Shown here: positions 63,789 through 64,000 of the stretch, piece by piece
How the letters are laid out: every line of letters starts with the position of its first letter
How positions within the stretch are numbered: position 1 is the first letter of the stretch
NCBI GenBank assembly: GCA_031180725.1
Contig: JAPSLO010000017.1
Span: 1-64,000 of the forward strand
Reading direction: 5' to 3'
Source of the DNA: Roseomonas sp.
GTDB lineage: Bacteria; Pseudomonadota; Alphaproteobacteria; Acetobacterales; Acetobacteraceae
Length of the DNA stretch: 64,000 bases
Made by a program: the position numbers and the translations under genes
Notes under the pieces: generated by a model
The model's database searches: none
What the model was told of the DNA's origin: nothing
What the model saw: the letters and a program-made list of their open reading frames with translations, nothing else

Positions 63789-64000
63789 GTGGCCAAGCTG
63801 GATGCGCGGCGGGCCGCCGCGGTGCTGGCCGATCCAGGGCCCTTCCGGGCGGTGCTGCTGCATGGCGACGATGCCGGCCTGGTGCGTGAACGCGCCGAGG
63901 CCTTGGTGCGCGCCGTGCTCGGCGGCGGCGTGGACGATCCCTTCCGCCTGGCCGAGCTGACGCGGGAGGAAGCCGCCAAAGCCGGCACCCTGGCCGGCGA
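63789..64000 (+). CDS. holA: DNA polymerase III delta subunit, 3' end beyond window
   Basis: The frame opens at GTG 63789 and remains open to base 64000 (70 codons). It starts AKLDARRAAAVLADPGPFRAVLLHGDDAGLVRERAEALV in outline, matching the first strand and helix of HolA (the LLHGDDxGLVRERA pattern). The start fits a GGGGCAC context after lptE, 29 bases on. Clamp-loader subunit; identified by both sequence and leuS-lptE-holA order. Confidence 0.88.
   Translation, partial: MAKLDARRAAAVLADPGPFRAVLLHGDDAGLVRERAEALVRAVLGGGVDDPFRLAELTREEAAKAGTLAG

Overview
The window is about 70% G+C and reads as the chromosome of an alphaproteobacterium, most likely in Rhodospirillales/Acetobacteraceae (Roseomonas-like). 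This rests on gene orders I know from alphaproteobacteria (tsaE-amgK-murU-addB-addA-trxA, aroE-coaE-dnaQ, miaB-phoH-ybeY-corC, leuS-lptE-holA), the porin_4-type outer-membrane porin, orphan Bug-type binding proteins and EcfG-like promoters. The assignment is an inference; no rRNA is present.

Layout. 1-1826: a less G+C-rich, poorly conserved stretch (RsbQ-like hydrolase fragment, P-loop protein, possible small membrane protein) ending at the 3' end of tRNA-Arg(CCG), which looks like an island edge. 2042-6945: gentisate dioxygenase-like cupin, a small stress protein with an EcfG-like promoter, and an overlapping three-gene envelope cassette (membrane protein, lipoprotein, peptidoglycan-binding lytic transglycosylase). 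7164-14453: catabolic/transport genes (FAD amine oxidase-like, peptide-binding protein, gamma-glutamyltransferase, RidA, Bug protein, ferredoxin-NADP reductase-like). 14574-23938: tsaE, cell-wall recycling amgK-murU, recombination addB-addA, thioredoxin. 24058-27515: secreted sugar dehydrogenase, dienelactone hydrolase, cyclase and a GlsB-type stress membrane protein. 27601-31929: gshB, aroE-coaE-dnaQ and a small RTX protein. 32092-35666: lutABC lactate oxidation genes plus an Smr protein. 35890-40357: XRE regulator, opine dehydrogenase family, a chromosomal StrA-like aminoglycoside phosphotransferase, Bug protein, PlsC. 40419-43936: UDP-galactopyranose mutase with a glycosyltransferase, and proline iminopeptidase. 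44080-47926: hisB, hisH, hisA with a DUF2628 and a GNAT gene interleaved and no hisF. 47935-57226: minus-strand block with AmpG-like permease, patatin, CorC-YbeY-PhoH-MiaB, TrpS, YggS. 57314-64000: ThiE-like protein, porin, DUF3576 lipoprotein, leuS-lptE-holA (cut by the window end).

How it fits together: most genes are housekeeping. AmpG, AmgK and MurU give an import and salvage route for cell-wall sugars. The peptide-binding protein, gamma-glutamyltransferase, RidA and divergent FAD oxidase suggest use of gamma-glutamyl compounds or amines. The least explained items are the three-gene envelope cassette, a family of intergenic stem-loop repeats (11855, 16798, 30270, 57912), and a StrA-like resistance gene in a chromosomal setting.
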